A DNA stretch of 64,000 nucleotides from CAVWSM01 sp963757805 (GCA_963757805.1 CAVWSM010000014.1:116561-180560), one strand, 5' to 3'. Shown: positions 1 to 8,214, counted from the stretch's first letter. Notes: generated by a model not told the origin, from the sequence alone. Translations and numbers: made by a program.

Positions 1-102
1 ACCTACCCGGTGCTGACGGTGATCGAGCCGGCGAGCGAGGGCATGGGCACCGGCGAGCTCACCTTGGTGCTCGCGCAAGACATCGCACTCACGAAGGGCT
101 GA
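1..102 (+). CDS. C-terminal fragment of an unrecognised protein
   Basis: The first 33 codons form an open frame ending in TGA at 100-102, one base before the otsB ATG, so the two genes are probably co-transcribed. The visible end reads PVLTVIEPASEGMGTGELT and then a short hydrophobic strand. It does not look like the usual C-terminus of OtsA, which would be the expected partner. Too little is present to assign a family. Confidence 0.45.
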   Translation, partial: TYPVLTVIEPASEGMGTGELTLVLAQDIALTKG

Positions 103-103
103 C

Positions 104-913
104 ATGCCCGAGGTGCGCGACGCGATCCGCACGGAGCCTGGGCGCCGGGCCTACGACAGGCTGCTTGCCGATCCGTCGCACGCCCTTGTGGCATTCGACT
201 TCGACGGCACTCTCGCACCGATTGTGCCGCGGCCAGAGGATGCGCGGGCATTGCCAGATGCCGTAGGAGTCCTGGTGGGCGTTGCGGCGAGGGTACGTCG
301 GGTTGCCGTGGTGACGGGCCGGCCGGCCGGGGATGCGGTGTTGTTTGGTGGGCTCGACGCCGTGCCGGGCTTGGTGGTGCTCGGGCACTACGGGCTGGAG
401 CGGTGGGCCGACGGCCGCCTGGAGTCGCCGCCCGATGACCCGGCGGTCGACGTAGCGCGCGAGACCTTGCGGACGCTGGTCGCGGTGGCCCCAGCGGGGA
501 CCTACCTCGAGGACAAGGGCCATTCGCTCGCTGTGCACACGCGCAACACCGAAGACCCGGCGGGCGCGCTCGACGGGTTACGCGCTGAAGTGTCGACGCT
601 TGCCGCTAATGCTGGGCTCGAGGTGGTGCCGGGTCGGTACGTGCTGGAGGTGCGGCCGCCGGGTGTCGACAAAGGGCATGCGCTGCGTGATCTCGTACGC
701 GCGGAGGGCGTTTCGGTCGTGTTCTTCGCGGGGGACGACCTCGGCGACGTACCCGCGTTCGACGCGCTCGACGAGTTGCGCGCGGAAGGTCTCGCGACGC
801 TGGCCGTGTGCGCCGACTCGCCGGAGACGCCTGCAGCGGTACGCGACCGCTGCGATCTGGTGGTCGACGGGCCGGCGGGCGTGCTGGCGGTCCTGGCTTC
901 GATCAGCGAGTGA
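104..913 (+). CDS. otsB: Trehalose-6-phosphate phosphatase
   Basis: 269 aa HAD-superfamily phosphatase that removes phosphate from trehalose-6-phosphate, the last step of the OtsAB route to trehalose, in the cytosol. The HAD motif I FDFDGTLAPI lies at about residues 30-40. A lysine in the VDKGHAL segment (about 190) and the motif III region FFAGDDLGDVPAF (about 207-219) are present, as is usual for the OtsB/HAD-IIB type. Length fits the family. The ATG is one base after the preceding stop. The 3' end overlaps the convergent xylulokinase gene by 11 bp. Some distant relatives act on other sugar phosphates, but OtsB is by far the best reading. Confidence 0.9.
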   Translation: MPEVRDAIRTEPGRRAYDRLLADPSHALVAFDFDGTLAPIVPRPEDARALPDAVGVLVGVAARVRRVAVVTGRPAGDAVLFGGLDAVPGLVVLGHYGLERWADGRLESPPDDPAVDVARETLRTLVAVAPAGTYLEDKGHSLAVHTRNTEDPAGALDGLRAEVSTLAANAGLEVVPGRYVLEVRPPGVDKGHALRDLVRAEGVSVVFFAGDDLGDVPAFDALDELRAEGLATLAVCADSPETPAAVRDRCDLVVDGPAGVLAVLASISE

Positions 914-2297
914 CGGTCAAGTCGCGGGCTTTGGCGTACTGCTCGCGGATCCGCGGCTCGACTCGCGCGTCATAGGTTGCGGCACCCGTGCTCGGCCACT
1001 GCGGTGGCTCGTCACCGCCGAGGAGTGTCCAGGCGGCTTGGCGGGCGGCGCCGTCGGCGACGTACTCACCGGGGGGTGGCACGACCACGGGCCGGCCGAG
1101 CACGCTGGGCGCGATGCTGCGTACGGCCTCGCTGCGCGAGCCCCCACCGACCAGCAGGATGCGCTCGACTGGGACGCCTTGGGCAACGAGGGCGTCGAGC
1201 CCGTCGGCGAGGCCGCTGAGCAGTCCTTCGACCGCGGCGCGGGCCAGATGGGCTGGCGTGGTGTTGCTGAGGCGCAAGCCGTGGACCGCACCGGTGGCGT
1301 CGGGCTTGTTGGGTGTGCGCTCGCCTTCGAGGTAGGGGACGAGGGTGAGGCCGTCGGCTCCGGGCGGGGCGTCGAGGGCGAGGTCGGAGAGCCTCGCGAG
1401 GTCGACGCCGAGGAGTCGGGCGGCGCTGTCGAGGACCCGGGCGGCGTTGAGTGTGGCGATCAGCGGCAGATAGCGGCCGGTCGCGTCGGCGAACCCGGCG
1501 ACGATGCCGGACCCGTCGCGGGTCGGCGTCTCGGAGACCGCGAACACCGTGCCACTCGTGCCAATGGACACGATTGCGTCACCGGGGCGGGCGGCCACCC
1601 CAAGCGCGGCGCCCATGTTGTCCCCGGTGCCCGGACCGAGCAGCGCTCCGGCAGTAGCCTTGCCCGCCGGCTCCTGCGGCGCGAGCACGCGGGGGAGGGT
1701 GACCTCGTGGCCGAGCGCCAGGCGCAGCAGGTCGCGGCGGTAGTCACCCGTGAACGGTGACCAGTAGCCCGTGCCGGAGGCATCGCCGCGATCGGTCGTC
1801 AGCGCGTCGAGGTCGCCGGTCCCGGCGAGTCGCCAGGTGAGGTAGTCGTGCGGCAGGCACACCGCTGCGATCCGGGCTGCCGCCTCGGGTTCATGCTCGG
1901 CGATCCAGCGCAGCTTGGTGATCGTGAACGAGGCCACGGGGACAAGGCCCACCTCGGCGGCCCAGGCCGCTCCGCCGCCGAGCTCGGTCACCAAGTCGGC
2001 CGCTGCTTGCGCCGATCGAGTGTCGTTCCAGAGCAGTGCGGGGCGTACGACTGCGCCGTCGGCGTCGAGGCAGACCGCGCCATGCTGCTGGGCGGCAACT
2101 GCGAGCGCTTCGACGTCGTCGAGGCCGCCTGCCTTGGCGATCGCTTCCTGCAAAGCCGTCCACCACGCCGCGGGGTCCACCTCGGTGCCGTCGGGGTGGG
2201 ATGCACGCCCCTCGCGCACGAGCTCGCCCGTGATCGCGTCGCGGATCACGACCTTGCATGACTGCGTAGAGCTGTCCACGCCGCCGACGAGAGTCAT
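903..2297 (-). CDS. xylB: Xylulokinase (FGGY carbohydrate kinase)
   Basis: 464 aa FGGY-family kinase predicted to phosphorylate D-xylulose with ATP, feeding the pentose phosphate pathway. The N-terminus GGVDSSTQSCKVVI is the first phosphate-binding loop. The AQQHGAVCLD and LLWNDTRS segments are typical of XylB rather than glycerol or gluconate kinases. A second ATP-binding loop is seen at GTSGTVFAV (about 245-255) and a glycine-rich LLVGGGSRS near 380. No xylA or sugar transporter is adjacent, so the substrate rests on sequence resemblance only. The gene converges on otsB. Confidence 0.85.
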   Translation of the reverse strand: MTLVGGVDSSTQSCKVVIRDAITGELVREGRASHPDGTEVDPAAWWTALQEAIAKAGGLDDVEALAVAAQQHGAVCLDADGAVVRPALLWNDTRSAQAAADLVTELGGGAAWAAEVGLVPVASFTITKLRWIAEHEPEAAARIAAVCLPHDYLTWRLAGTGDLDALTTDRGDASGTGYWSPFTGDYRRDLLRLALGHEVTLPRVLAPQEPAGKATAGALLGPGTGDNMGAALGVAARPGDAIVSIGTSGTVFAVSETPTRDGSGIVAGFADATGRYLPLIATLNAARVLDSAARLLGVDLARLSDLALDAPPGADGLTLVPYLEGERTPNKPDATGAVHGLRLSNTTPAHLARAAVEGLLSGLADGLDALVAQGVPVERILLVGGGSRSEAVRSIAPSVLGRPVVVPPPGEYVADGAARQAAWTLLGGDEPPQWPSTGAATYDARVEPRIREQYAKARDLTVTR

Positions 2298-2371
2298 GCG
2301 CCCGATCCTGCCTCAGCGGGTCAGGAAATATCGAGGGCTTGGCCGTTCGCCACGATGGGAGGATCGCGTCC

Positions 2372-2446
2372 ATGCCGCTGCTCTTCTCCTACGGCACGCT
2401 GCGTGACCCGGCGGTGCCACCGCAAGGCTTTCCCCCGCACCGCTAG
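2372..2446 (+). pseudogene. Truncated gamma-glutamylcyclotransferase-like start
   Basis: A good Shine-Dalgarno (GGGAGGA, 2357-2363) precedes an ATG whose first residues, MPLLFSYGTLRDPAV, match the start of the GGCT/AIG2-like gamma-glutamylcyclotransferase fold (signature YGTLR). After about 15 residues the frame runs into a 66-bp dispersed repeat at 2431-2496 and stops at 24 aa. No continuation of the family is visible in any frame before the citrate synthase gene. I read it as the 5' stub of a gene lost by insertion or deletion at the repeat. Confidence 0.55.
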
Positions 2447-2496
2447 GGCTCAAGGCCTGTCACGGCGGGGGAAAACCTGCTGGACGTGGTCATTCC
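2431..2496 (+). repeat. 66-bp dispersed repeat, copy A
   Basis: About 80% identical (53 of 66 positions by eye) to 40576-40641. Both copies begin with TCCCCCGC and have its perfect 8-bp complement GCGGGGGA 26 bases further on (2465-2472), so a stem of 8 bp can form. The 3' part CCTGCTGNACGTGGTCATTCC is conserved outside the stem. It lies between the xylulokinase start and the citrate synthase end and truncates a gene start. Confidence 0.7.
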
Positions 2497-2504
2497 GGGA
2501 CCGG

Positions 2505-3650
2505 TCACGGCACAGGCTGCGGCGCGGGTGGGCCGACGTACGCGGCGCTCGGTCGGATGATCTTGCTGTCCTGGGCCTGCTCGAGGATGTTGGCCGTCCA
2601 GCCGATCATGCGGCTCGCCGCGAACGTCGGCGTGAACATCTCCGGCGGCAGCCCGCACGCCTCCATGACCACGCCGGCGTAGAACTCCACGTTGGCGTAC
2701 AGCTCGCGCCCCGGCTTGAGCTCGGCGAGCAGCTCGACCACTCGCGACTCGACTTGTGTCGCGAGCTCTACTCGCGGGCCGCCAAGGGAACGGGCGACAT
2801 CGCGCAACATGCGAGACCGCGGGTCTTCGGTGCGATAGACCGCGTGGCCGAAACCCATGATTCGCTCGCCGCGCGCGAGGGCTGCCCGGATCCACGGGTC
2901 GATCCGGTCGGGCGAGCCGATCGCGTCGAGCGTGTCGAGCGCCCGGCTCGGAGCGCCGCCGTGCAGCGGTCCGGACAACGCGCCGAGCGCACCCACCACG
3001 GCAGCGACGACGTCGGCGCCTGTGGAGGCGATCACCCTTGCCGTGAAGGTTGAGGCATTGAAGCCGTGGTCGATCGTCGCGATGAGGTACTGCTCGACTG
3101 CGCGCGCATGCGCCGGGTCGGGCGTGTGGCCGGTCACCATCGCGAGGTAGTTGGCCGCGAACGGCAGGTCGGCCTGCGGCTCGATCGGCTGCTCGCCGCG
3201 GCGCAGTCGGTGCAGCGCCGCGAGCAACGTCGGGGTCAGGCTGACGACCCAGAGGGCGTCGGCGCGCCGCTCTGCCGGGGTGAGGTCATAGCCGGGTCGT
3301 ACGGCGCGGGCACCGCCGGCCACCGACAGGGCGGCGCGCAGCCCGGTGAGCGGGTCTGCGCAGGCGGCCGCGATCTGCGGGAGGACGGGCCGCACGGCAT
3401 CCGGGATCGCCCGCAACGCTGTCACTTCGGCGCGGAATGCCGCGGACTGGGCCTCATCGGGCAGGGCACCGTCGACGAGCAGCCGCCAGACGTCTTCCAG
3501 GCTGCGCTTCTGCGCGAGGTCGACCGCGGAGTACTGCCGGTAGTGGAAGAACCCCTCCCGACCGCGGACGTCGCCGAGCTCGGTCTCGGTGACCACGACG
3601 CCGGCCAGGCCGCGGGGGGCCCGCATGGGTTGCTCGATGGTTGCTGTCAT
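2505..3650 (-). CDS. gltA: Citrate synthase (citrate/2-methylcitrate synthase family)
   Basis: 381 aa enzyme condensing oxaloacetate with acetyl-CoA (or propionyl-CoA), TCA cycle or methylcitrate cycle. Active-site histidines are visible in GPLHGGAP and IMGFGHAVYR. The third catalytic position reads NVEFYAG, with Glu where many citrate synthases have Asp. Length is that of the short two-domain type. The gene is divergent from a second citrate synthase carrying a DNA-binding domain, with an operator-like dyad array between them. Substrate (citrate or methylcitrate) cannot be settled from sequence alone; no prpB or prpD is nearby. Confidence 0.9.
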   Translation of the reverse strand: MTATIEQPMRAPRGLAGVVVTETELGDVRGREGFFHYRQYSAVDLAQKRSLEDVWRLLVDGALPDEAQSAAFRAEVTALRAIPDAVRPVLPQIAAACADPLTGLRAALSVAGGARAVRPGYDLTPAERRADALWVVSLTPTLLAALHRLRRGEQPIEPQADLPFAANYLAMVTGHTPDPAHARAVEQYLIATIDHGFNASTFTARVIASTGADVVAAVVGALGALSGPLHGGAPSRALDTLDAIGSPDRIDPWIRAALARGERIMGFGHAVYRTEDPRSRMLRDVARSLGGPRVELATQVESRVVELLAELKPGRELYANVEFYAGVVMEACGLPPEMFTPTFAASRMIGWTANILEQAQDSKIIRPSAAYVGPPAPQPVP

Positions 3651-3670
3651 GTCCGCCAGCCTGCCGCCGA

Positions 3671-3716
3671 TGCATTGATATTGTCAATGTTGATTAGATT
3701 GACTGTAATCAATGCA
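3671..3716. promoter_or_regulatory. Dyad-rich operator between divergent citrate synthase genes
   Basis: An AT-rich island in GC-rich DNA. Perfect 9-bp arms TGCATTGAT (3671-3679) and ATCAATGCA (3708-3716) enclose another inverted pair, TTGATTA (3690-3696) and TAATCAA (3706-3712). ATTGA/TCAAT half-sites recur about five times. It lies between the two start codons (3650 minus, 3726 plus). The likely binder is the HTH-citrate synthase encoded next door; this is inferred. Confidence 0.6.
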
Positions 3717-3725
3717 ACTGGCAGC

Positions 3726-4979
3726 ATGGCGCGAGTGACCGAGGAGCTGCTGACCGCTGCCGAGGCGGCGAGCCGGCTGGGTGTGAAGCCCGAGACGCTG
3801 TACGCCTACGTCAGCCGCGGACTGCTCACGAGCGCGCGCGTGCCCGGCGAGCGGTCGAGCCGCTATCCGGCGCAGGAGGTGGAGCGTCTCGCCGCGCGAG
3901 CGACACGCGCGGGTCGATTTGCCCGCAGCACACCGCCGACCGTGCAGACCCGGCTGACGCTGATCGCCGACGGTCGGCTCAGCTATCGGGGTCGCGATGC
4001 GATCGAGCTCGCGAGCACCGCATCGTACGAGTCGGTCGCCGCCTGGCTCTGGACCGGACGCTGGCGCGACAACGTGACATTCCCGGCCGCGAGTGGCCAG
4101 CTCGACGCGGTGCGGACAGCCGCGGCCGGGATGCCAGCACAGGCACGCCTCGCCGACAGACTGCGGCTGATCGTCGCGGCGGCGGCCGCCAACGATCCGC
4201 TGCGTTTCGACATTCGGCCTGAAGCGGTGACCGCGACGGCGGCAAACCTCATCGGGACCATGGTCGACGCGTTGCCCCTGCCCGACAGCACTGCACGACG
4301 GTCGCCCACCTCGCTGGCCGGCCGGCTGTGGTCGCGGCTCACGGCGGCGCCCCCGCAGCCGCAGGCGGTCGAGGCGCTCAACGCCGCGCTCGTTCTGCTC
4401 GCCGACCATGACCTCGCCGCCTCGACGGTCGCCGCCCGGGTGGCTGCGTCGATCCGGGCCCACCCGTACGCAGTCGTCTCCGCCGGCTTGGCCGCCCTCG
4501 ACGGCCCGCTGCACGGCGCCGCCCCCGACGAGACGTTCCGGCTCATCTCCGACGCGCTGGCTACCGACCCGCTCAGCGCGATCTCCGAACGGCTGCGCCT
4601 CGGGACGGCCATCCCCGGGTTCGGGCACCCGCTCTACCCGGACGGCGACCCGCGGGCCACCGCGTTGCTCGACCACGTGCGTGAGCTTCCAGCAAGCCGC
4701 GGTGTACCCGCTGCGGTCGGCGGGCTGGTCGACGCGGTCGACCAGCGGCTGGGTGAGCGCCCCACGATCGACTTCGCGGTGAGTGCCCTGGCCCACTCGA
4801 CGGGGATGCCCGCTGACGCGGGCGAGGCGATCTTTGCCGTGGCGCGCACTGCCGGGTGGGTGGCCCACGCGCTCGAGGAGTACGAGGCGGAGCCGCTGCG
4901 GTTCCGGCTACGCAGCAGCTATATCGGAGTGGTGAGCGGCGGAGCGAGGGACGAGCGGAGCCGCGAAGGCGACCATTAG
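3726..4979 (+). CDS. Citrate synthase-like protein with N-terminal MerR-type DNA-binding domain
   Basis: 417 aa. Residues 1-60 form a helix-turn-helix of the MerR/excisionase type (LTAAEAASRLGVKPETLYAY, then a wing with RSSRYPAQEVERL). The rest is a citrate synthase fold with GPLHGAAP, IPGFGHPLYP and TIDFAVSAL, so both catalytic histidines and the aspartate seem kept. It may act as an enzyme, as a metabolite-responsive regulator of the divergent citrate synthase, or both. The start at 3726 is chosen because the operator ends at 3716; an in-frame ATG at 3690 would place the operator inside the gene. Similar two-domain proteins occur beside citA in other actinobacteria. Confidence 0.8.
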   Translation: MARVTEELLTAAEAASRLGVKPETLYAYVSRGLLTSARVPGERSSRYPAQEVERLAARATRAGRFARSTPPTVQTRLTLIADGRLSYRGRDAIELASTASYESVAAWLWTGRWRDNVTFPAASGQLDAVRTAAAGMPAQARLADRLRLIVAAAAANDPLRFDIRPEAVTATAANLIGTMVDALPLPDSTARRSPTSLAGRLWSRLTAAPPQPQAVEALNAALVLLADHDLAASTVAARVAASIRAHPYAVVSAGLAALDGPLHGAAPDETFRLISDALATDPLSAISERLRLGTAIPGFGHPLYPDGDPRATALLDHVRELPASRGVPAAVGGLVDAVDQRLGERPTIDFAVSALAHSTGMPADAGEAIFAVARTAGWVAHALEEYEAEPLRFRLRSSYIGVVSGGARDERSREGDH

Positions 4980-5413
4980 GCCCGAGAGCCGGACCGACGC
5001 TGCCGGCGCAGCGGGCGTTCACGGTAGCCACCGTCAACCAGCCCCGCGCGCACCTCGAAGACATTGCGTGAAGCCGGGTCGCCCGTACGCATCCACGACC
5101 ACGCCGACGCCACTAGATACCCGATGAGCATGAACGGCCCCAGGCACCACGCGTACTGCGTCGCATGCTTGGACTCGTGCTTGAGCAGGTGCGGACGGCG
5201 GGTCAGCCGCTCGTCCGTCAGCCGCAGCATGATGACGTTGCCGAGCGTGAACGCCGGCGCGGGAGGAATCGGGAGCCGGTAGCCGCGGGCGAGGATGAGC
5301 CCCTCCGGCCCGCGTGACAGGCGGCAGCGCCCTAGCAGCGCCACCAGCAGGCCGAGCAGCGTCGACAGGTTGATGACGTTGACGATCTGCCGAAGCCGAT
5401 GACTCCCCTTCAC
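4976..5413 (-). CDS. Small membrane-associated HExxH protein, function unknown
   Basis: 145 aa. Hydrophobic segments at about residues 11-27 and 90-107 flank an HESKH motif (79-83), an HExxH zinc-site pattern, inside KHESKHATQYAWCLGP. The start ATG overlaps the stop of gpgS by 4 bp, so the two form an operon. It converges on the HTH-citrate synthase gene with a 4-bp overlap. The motif suggests a metallopeptidase or a zinc-binding relic, but I do not recognise a characterised family. No third zinc ligand can be assigned confidently. Confidence 0.65.
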   Translation of the reverse strand: MKGSHRLRQIVNVINLSTLLGLLVALLGRCRLSRGPEGLILARGYRLPIPPAPAFTLGNVIMLRLTDERLTRRPHLLKHESKHATQYAWCLGPFMLIGYLVASAWSWMRTGDPASRNVFEVRAGLVDGGYRERPLRRQRRSGSRA

Positions 5414-6390
5414 GCGGAGAGTGTCCCGCGGCCGCGTGCGTACGTCTCGACGTCGATCAGGGCCGGCCGCTCGTGGGGAGTCAGATCGGCGACGTTGACC
5501 GCGTAGCCGACGCCGTCGCGACTGAACTGCGTGAGCACCGGCGAAAGGTCCGTGGCGATCGTGGCTCGGCCTTCGCGCTCGAGCCGGCCGAGCGCCACCT
5601 GCAGGATCTCGTGCGCCATCTGCCCAAGCTTGGCGTCAGACGAGTTGCGGTGCTTGCGTCGGACCAGGTCGACCTGCGCCAGCGCGTCGAGCCCGGCCAG
5701 CCGCAGCGCGTCGATCAGCACTGCGATCTCAACGCCGTACCCGGTCGGGAACGGGATGCGTTCGAGCAGGCTGCGGCGCCCGGCGTACTCACCGGACAGC
5801 GGCTGGATGAAACCAGCGAGCTCGGGCCACGCGAGGTTGAGCAGCGGACGGGCGACGAGCTCGGTCACCCGGCCGCCGCCCGCGGGAAGCACGGTCTCGC
5901 CGCTGCGCAGCGCTCGGTCGTACGTGGCCTTCACCAGCTGCACGCGCTGGTCGGTCAGCAGCGGGCCGAGCAAGCCGGTGACGAACGCCGGCGTGAAGTC
6001 CTCCAGGTCGCTGTCGACATATACGACGATGTCGCCGGTCGTCGCAGCCAACCCGCGCCACAGCACCTCGCCCTTGCCGGGGAGGGGGTCGAGCTCGGGC
6101 AGCACGTCGTCGCGTCGGAATACCTGCGCTCCGGCTGCGGCGGCGACGGTAGCCGTCGCGTCGCTGGAGCCTGAGTCGATGACGACGAGCTCGTCGACGA
6201 GTGGCGTTGCCGCGGTGCACAGGTGGTCGCGGATCGAGGCGACTATCGGCCCGATGGTGCGTTCTTCGTCGAGGGCGGGAAGCACGACGCTGACTCGCTG
6301 AGCGCCCTTGAGCCGGCGCAGCGCGCTGATCGGGAAATCCCGCGCGTGCCAGCTGCGCCGCTCGAACCAGTCCTGCACGTCGGCGCGCAT
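5410..6390 (-). CDS. gpgS: Glucosyl-3-phosphoglycerate synthase
   Basis: 326 aa GT81-type glycosyltransferase that moves glucose from NDP-glucose to 3-phosphoglycerate, first step of glucosylglycerate and, in mycobacteria, methylglucose lipopolysaccharide synthesis. Family hallmarks are the N-terminal WFERRSWHARDFP, VVLPALDEERTIG, DSGSSDATA, a DSDLEDF metal-binding motif and QPLSGEYAGRRSLLERIPF. The start at 6390 (MRADVQDWF) is preferred to an upstream in-frame ATG at 6474 because it matches the family N-terminus. A phosphatase partner (gpgP) is not seen here. It is followed with a 4-bp overlap by the HExxH membrane protein. Confidence 0.88.
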   Translation of the reverse strand: MRADVQDWFERRSWHARDFPISALRRLKGAQRVSVVLPALDEERTIGPIVASIRDHLCTAATPLVDELVVIDSGSSDATATVAAAAGAQVFRRDDVLPELDPLPGKGEVLWRGLAATTGDIVVYVDSDLEDFTPAFVTGLLGPLLTDQRVQLVKATYDRALRSGETVLPAGGGRVTELVARPLLNLAWPELAGFIQPLSGEYAGRRSLLERIPFPTGYGVEIAVLIDALRLAGLDALAQVDLVRRKHRNSSDAKLGQMAHEILQVALGRLEREGRATIATDLSPVLTQFSRDGVGYAVNVADLTPHERPALIDVETYARGRGTLSA

Positions 6391-6494
6391 GCGCGCCACG
6401 CTATCGGCCGCGGCAACGCGTCTCACGAGGTGGACTCGCCCTCTCGACCCGCGGACGCCCTTCCTAGGATCCAAGACAACAACTGCACAGCGGA

Positions 6495-6637
6495 CTCATC
6501 CAGAGGGGCAGAGGGACACGGCCCGACGAAGCCCCGGCAACCATCCGTACCGCGCTCGCACTCCCGGCGAGGCCCAGCGGCGGACACGGTGCCACGTCCG
6601 TCCCGTCAGGTCGACCGCCGGCCGCGGGAAAGATGAG
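6495..6637 (+). ncRNA. SAM-I (S-box) riboswitch
   Basis: The P1 stem CTCATC (6495-6500) pairs perfectly with GATGAG (6632-6637). Conserved S-box core segments are in order: CAGAGGGGCAGAGGGAC, GAAGCCCCGGCAACC, GGTGCCACGTCC and GAAAGATGAG. The Shine-Dalgarno AGGAAGG (6638-6644) abuts the 3' strand of P1 and no U-tract terminator follows, which suggests translational control: SAM-bound aptamer would hide the ribosome site of the gene at 6654. Confidence 0.9.
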
Positions 6638-6653
6638 AGGAAGGCCTCGCCCC

Positions 6654-7926
6654 ATGACCGTCACGACCGCGCCCACGAAGACATCAACACGCGTTGACCT
6701 CGGCTCCGCCACGCACCTGTCATGTCGTGAGTGCGGCACGACGACCGAGCTTGGACCGTTCTATGCGTGCCTGGAGTGCTTCGGGCCCCTCGAGGTGGCC
6801 TACGACTTCAGCGGCGTGACCCGCGAGCGCATCGAGGCGGGCCCCCGCAACATCTGGCGCTACAAGGACCTGCTTCCGGTCCCGACCGACGTCACAGCAG
6901 ACCCCCAACACCGAGCCCGGCTTCACCCGCCTCATCCGCGCCGACAACCTCGCAAAAGAGCTCGGGCTGCGCACGCTGTGGGTCAAGGACGACTCGGTCA
7001 ACCCGACGCACTCGTTCAAGGACCGCGTCGTCGCCGTGGCGCTGGCCGCCGCCCGCCAGCTCGGATTCACCGTGCTGGCCTGCCCGAGCACCGGCAACCT
7101 CGCCAACGCCGTCGCCGCGGCGGCTGCCCGCGCCGGCATCAGGTCGTACGTGTTCGTGCCGAGCAACCTCGAGCAGCAGAAGATCGTGACCTCGGCGGTC
7201 TTCGGGACGACCCTCATCGCGGTGGAGGGCACCTACGACGACGTCAACCGACTCGCCTCCGAGCTTGCCGGCATCCACGAGGACTGGGCGTTCGTCAACG
7301 TCAACGTGCGGCCCTACTACGCGGAGGGCTCCAAGACCCTGGCGTACGAGGTCGCCGAGCAGCTCGGCTGGCGGCTGCCCGAGCAGGTGGTGATCCCGGT
7401 CGCGTCGGGGGCGCAGCTCGTCAAGGTCGACAAGGGCTTCCGCGAGCTGGGGTCGCTGGGGCTGGTCGAGCCGACCCCGTACAAGATCTTCGGCGCGCAG
7501 GCGACCGGATGCTCGCCCGTGTCGGCGGCGTTCAAGGCCGGCCACGACGTCGTACGCCCGGTGCGACCCGACACGATCGCCAAGTCGCTCGCGATCGGCA
7601 ACCCCGCCGACGGTCCGTACGTGCTCGACGTCGTACGGCGCACCGGCGGTGCTGTCGAGGACGTCAGCGATGCCGAGGTCGTCGAGGGCATCCGGCTGCT
7701 GGCCCGCACCGAGGGGATCTTCGCCGAGACCGCCGGCGGCGTCACCGTGGCCGTGCTCAAGAAGCTGCTCGCGACCGGCCAGCTCGACCCCGAGGCCGAG
7801 ACGGTGGTGTTCAACACCGGCGACGGCCTCAAGACGCTGGACGCGGTGTCGCCCGTCGTGGGACCGGATGCGACGATCGCGGCCTCGACCGACGCGTTCC
7901 ACGCTGCCATCGACACGGAGGCCTGA
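6654..7926 (+). CDS. thrC: Threonine synthase homologue under SAM riboswitch (MetM-like), frameshifted
   Basis: PLP enzyme of the threonine synthase family, about 423 aa once a frameshift is repaired. An N-terminal zinc ribbon has Cys 24, 27, 39 and 42 (CRECG, CLECFG). The PLP lysine is in SFKDR (about 122) and the phosphate loop is STGNLANAV. The frame breaks in a run of five C at 6902-6906; removing one C joins TADP to NTEPGFTRLIRADN without loss, so a base-calling error is likely. SAM control and the following ThiS-like carrier argue for homocysteine formation from O-phosphohomoserine rather than threonine synthesis. I recall Streptomyces MetM/MetO as a precedent; unverified here. Confidence 0.8.
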
Positions 7927-7929
7927 GCT

Positions 7930-8214
7930 GTGAGCGTCGCCGTACGCATCCCGACCATCCTGCGCACCTACACCAAGGGCGAGTCCGACGTGACGCTCGA
8001 CGTCGCGGAGGCCTCGACCCTGGCCGATGTGCTCGACGCCCTGGAGACGTCGTACCCCGGGATCCGCGCGCGCGTCCTCGACGACCAGGGCGCGCTGCGT
8101 CGATTCGTCAACGTGTACGTGGACGACGACGACGTACGGTTTGCGTCCGGGCTCGCGACGCCCGTCCCTGCCGGGGCCAAGGTGTCCGTGATTCCGGCCG
8201 TCGCAGGCGGCTGA
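7930..8214 (+). CDS. ThiS/MoaD-like ubiquitin-fold sulfur carrier protein
   Basis: 94 aa, GTG start 3 bp after the threonine-synthase-like stop, so in the same transcript. It has the beta-grasp pattern of MoaD/ThiS proteins (VRIPTILRTYTKGE, NVYVDDDDVRF, GAKVSVIPAVAGG) and ends exactly in Gly-Gly, the residues that carry a C-terminal thiocarboxylate. In Mycobacterium the related CysO delivers sulfide to a PLP enzyme (CysM). Here the obvious partner is the PLP enzyme just upstream. No activating adenylyltransferase is in the window; it would have to be supplied elsewhere. Confidence 0.85.
   Translation: MSVAVRIPTILRTYTKGESDVTLDVAEASTLADVLDALETSYPGIRARVLDDQGALRRFVNVYVDDDDVRFASGLATPVPAGAKVSVIPAVAGG

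Noticed and set aside
600..1760. Plus-strand 386-aa ORF over otsB and xylB
   Set aside because: It is the antisense shadow of the xylulokinase gene, rich in Arg and Gly, with no known domain.
3066..3725. N-terminal extension of the HTH-citrate synthase to 637 aa
   Set aside because: The extension is antisense to the ordinary citrate synthase and would swallow the operator; it has no domain character.
6475..6653. Intrinsic terminator as the output of the SAM riboswitch
   Set aside because: No stem followed by a T run was found after the aptamer; the ribosome site next to P1 fits translational control better.
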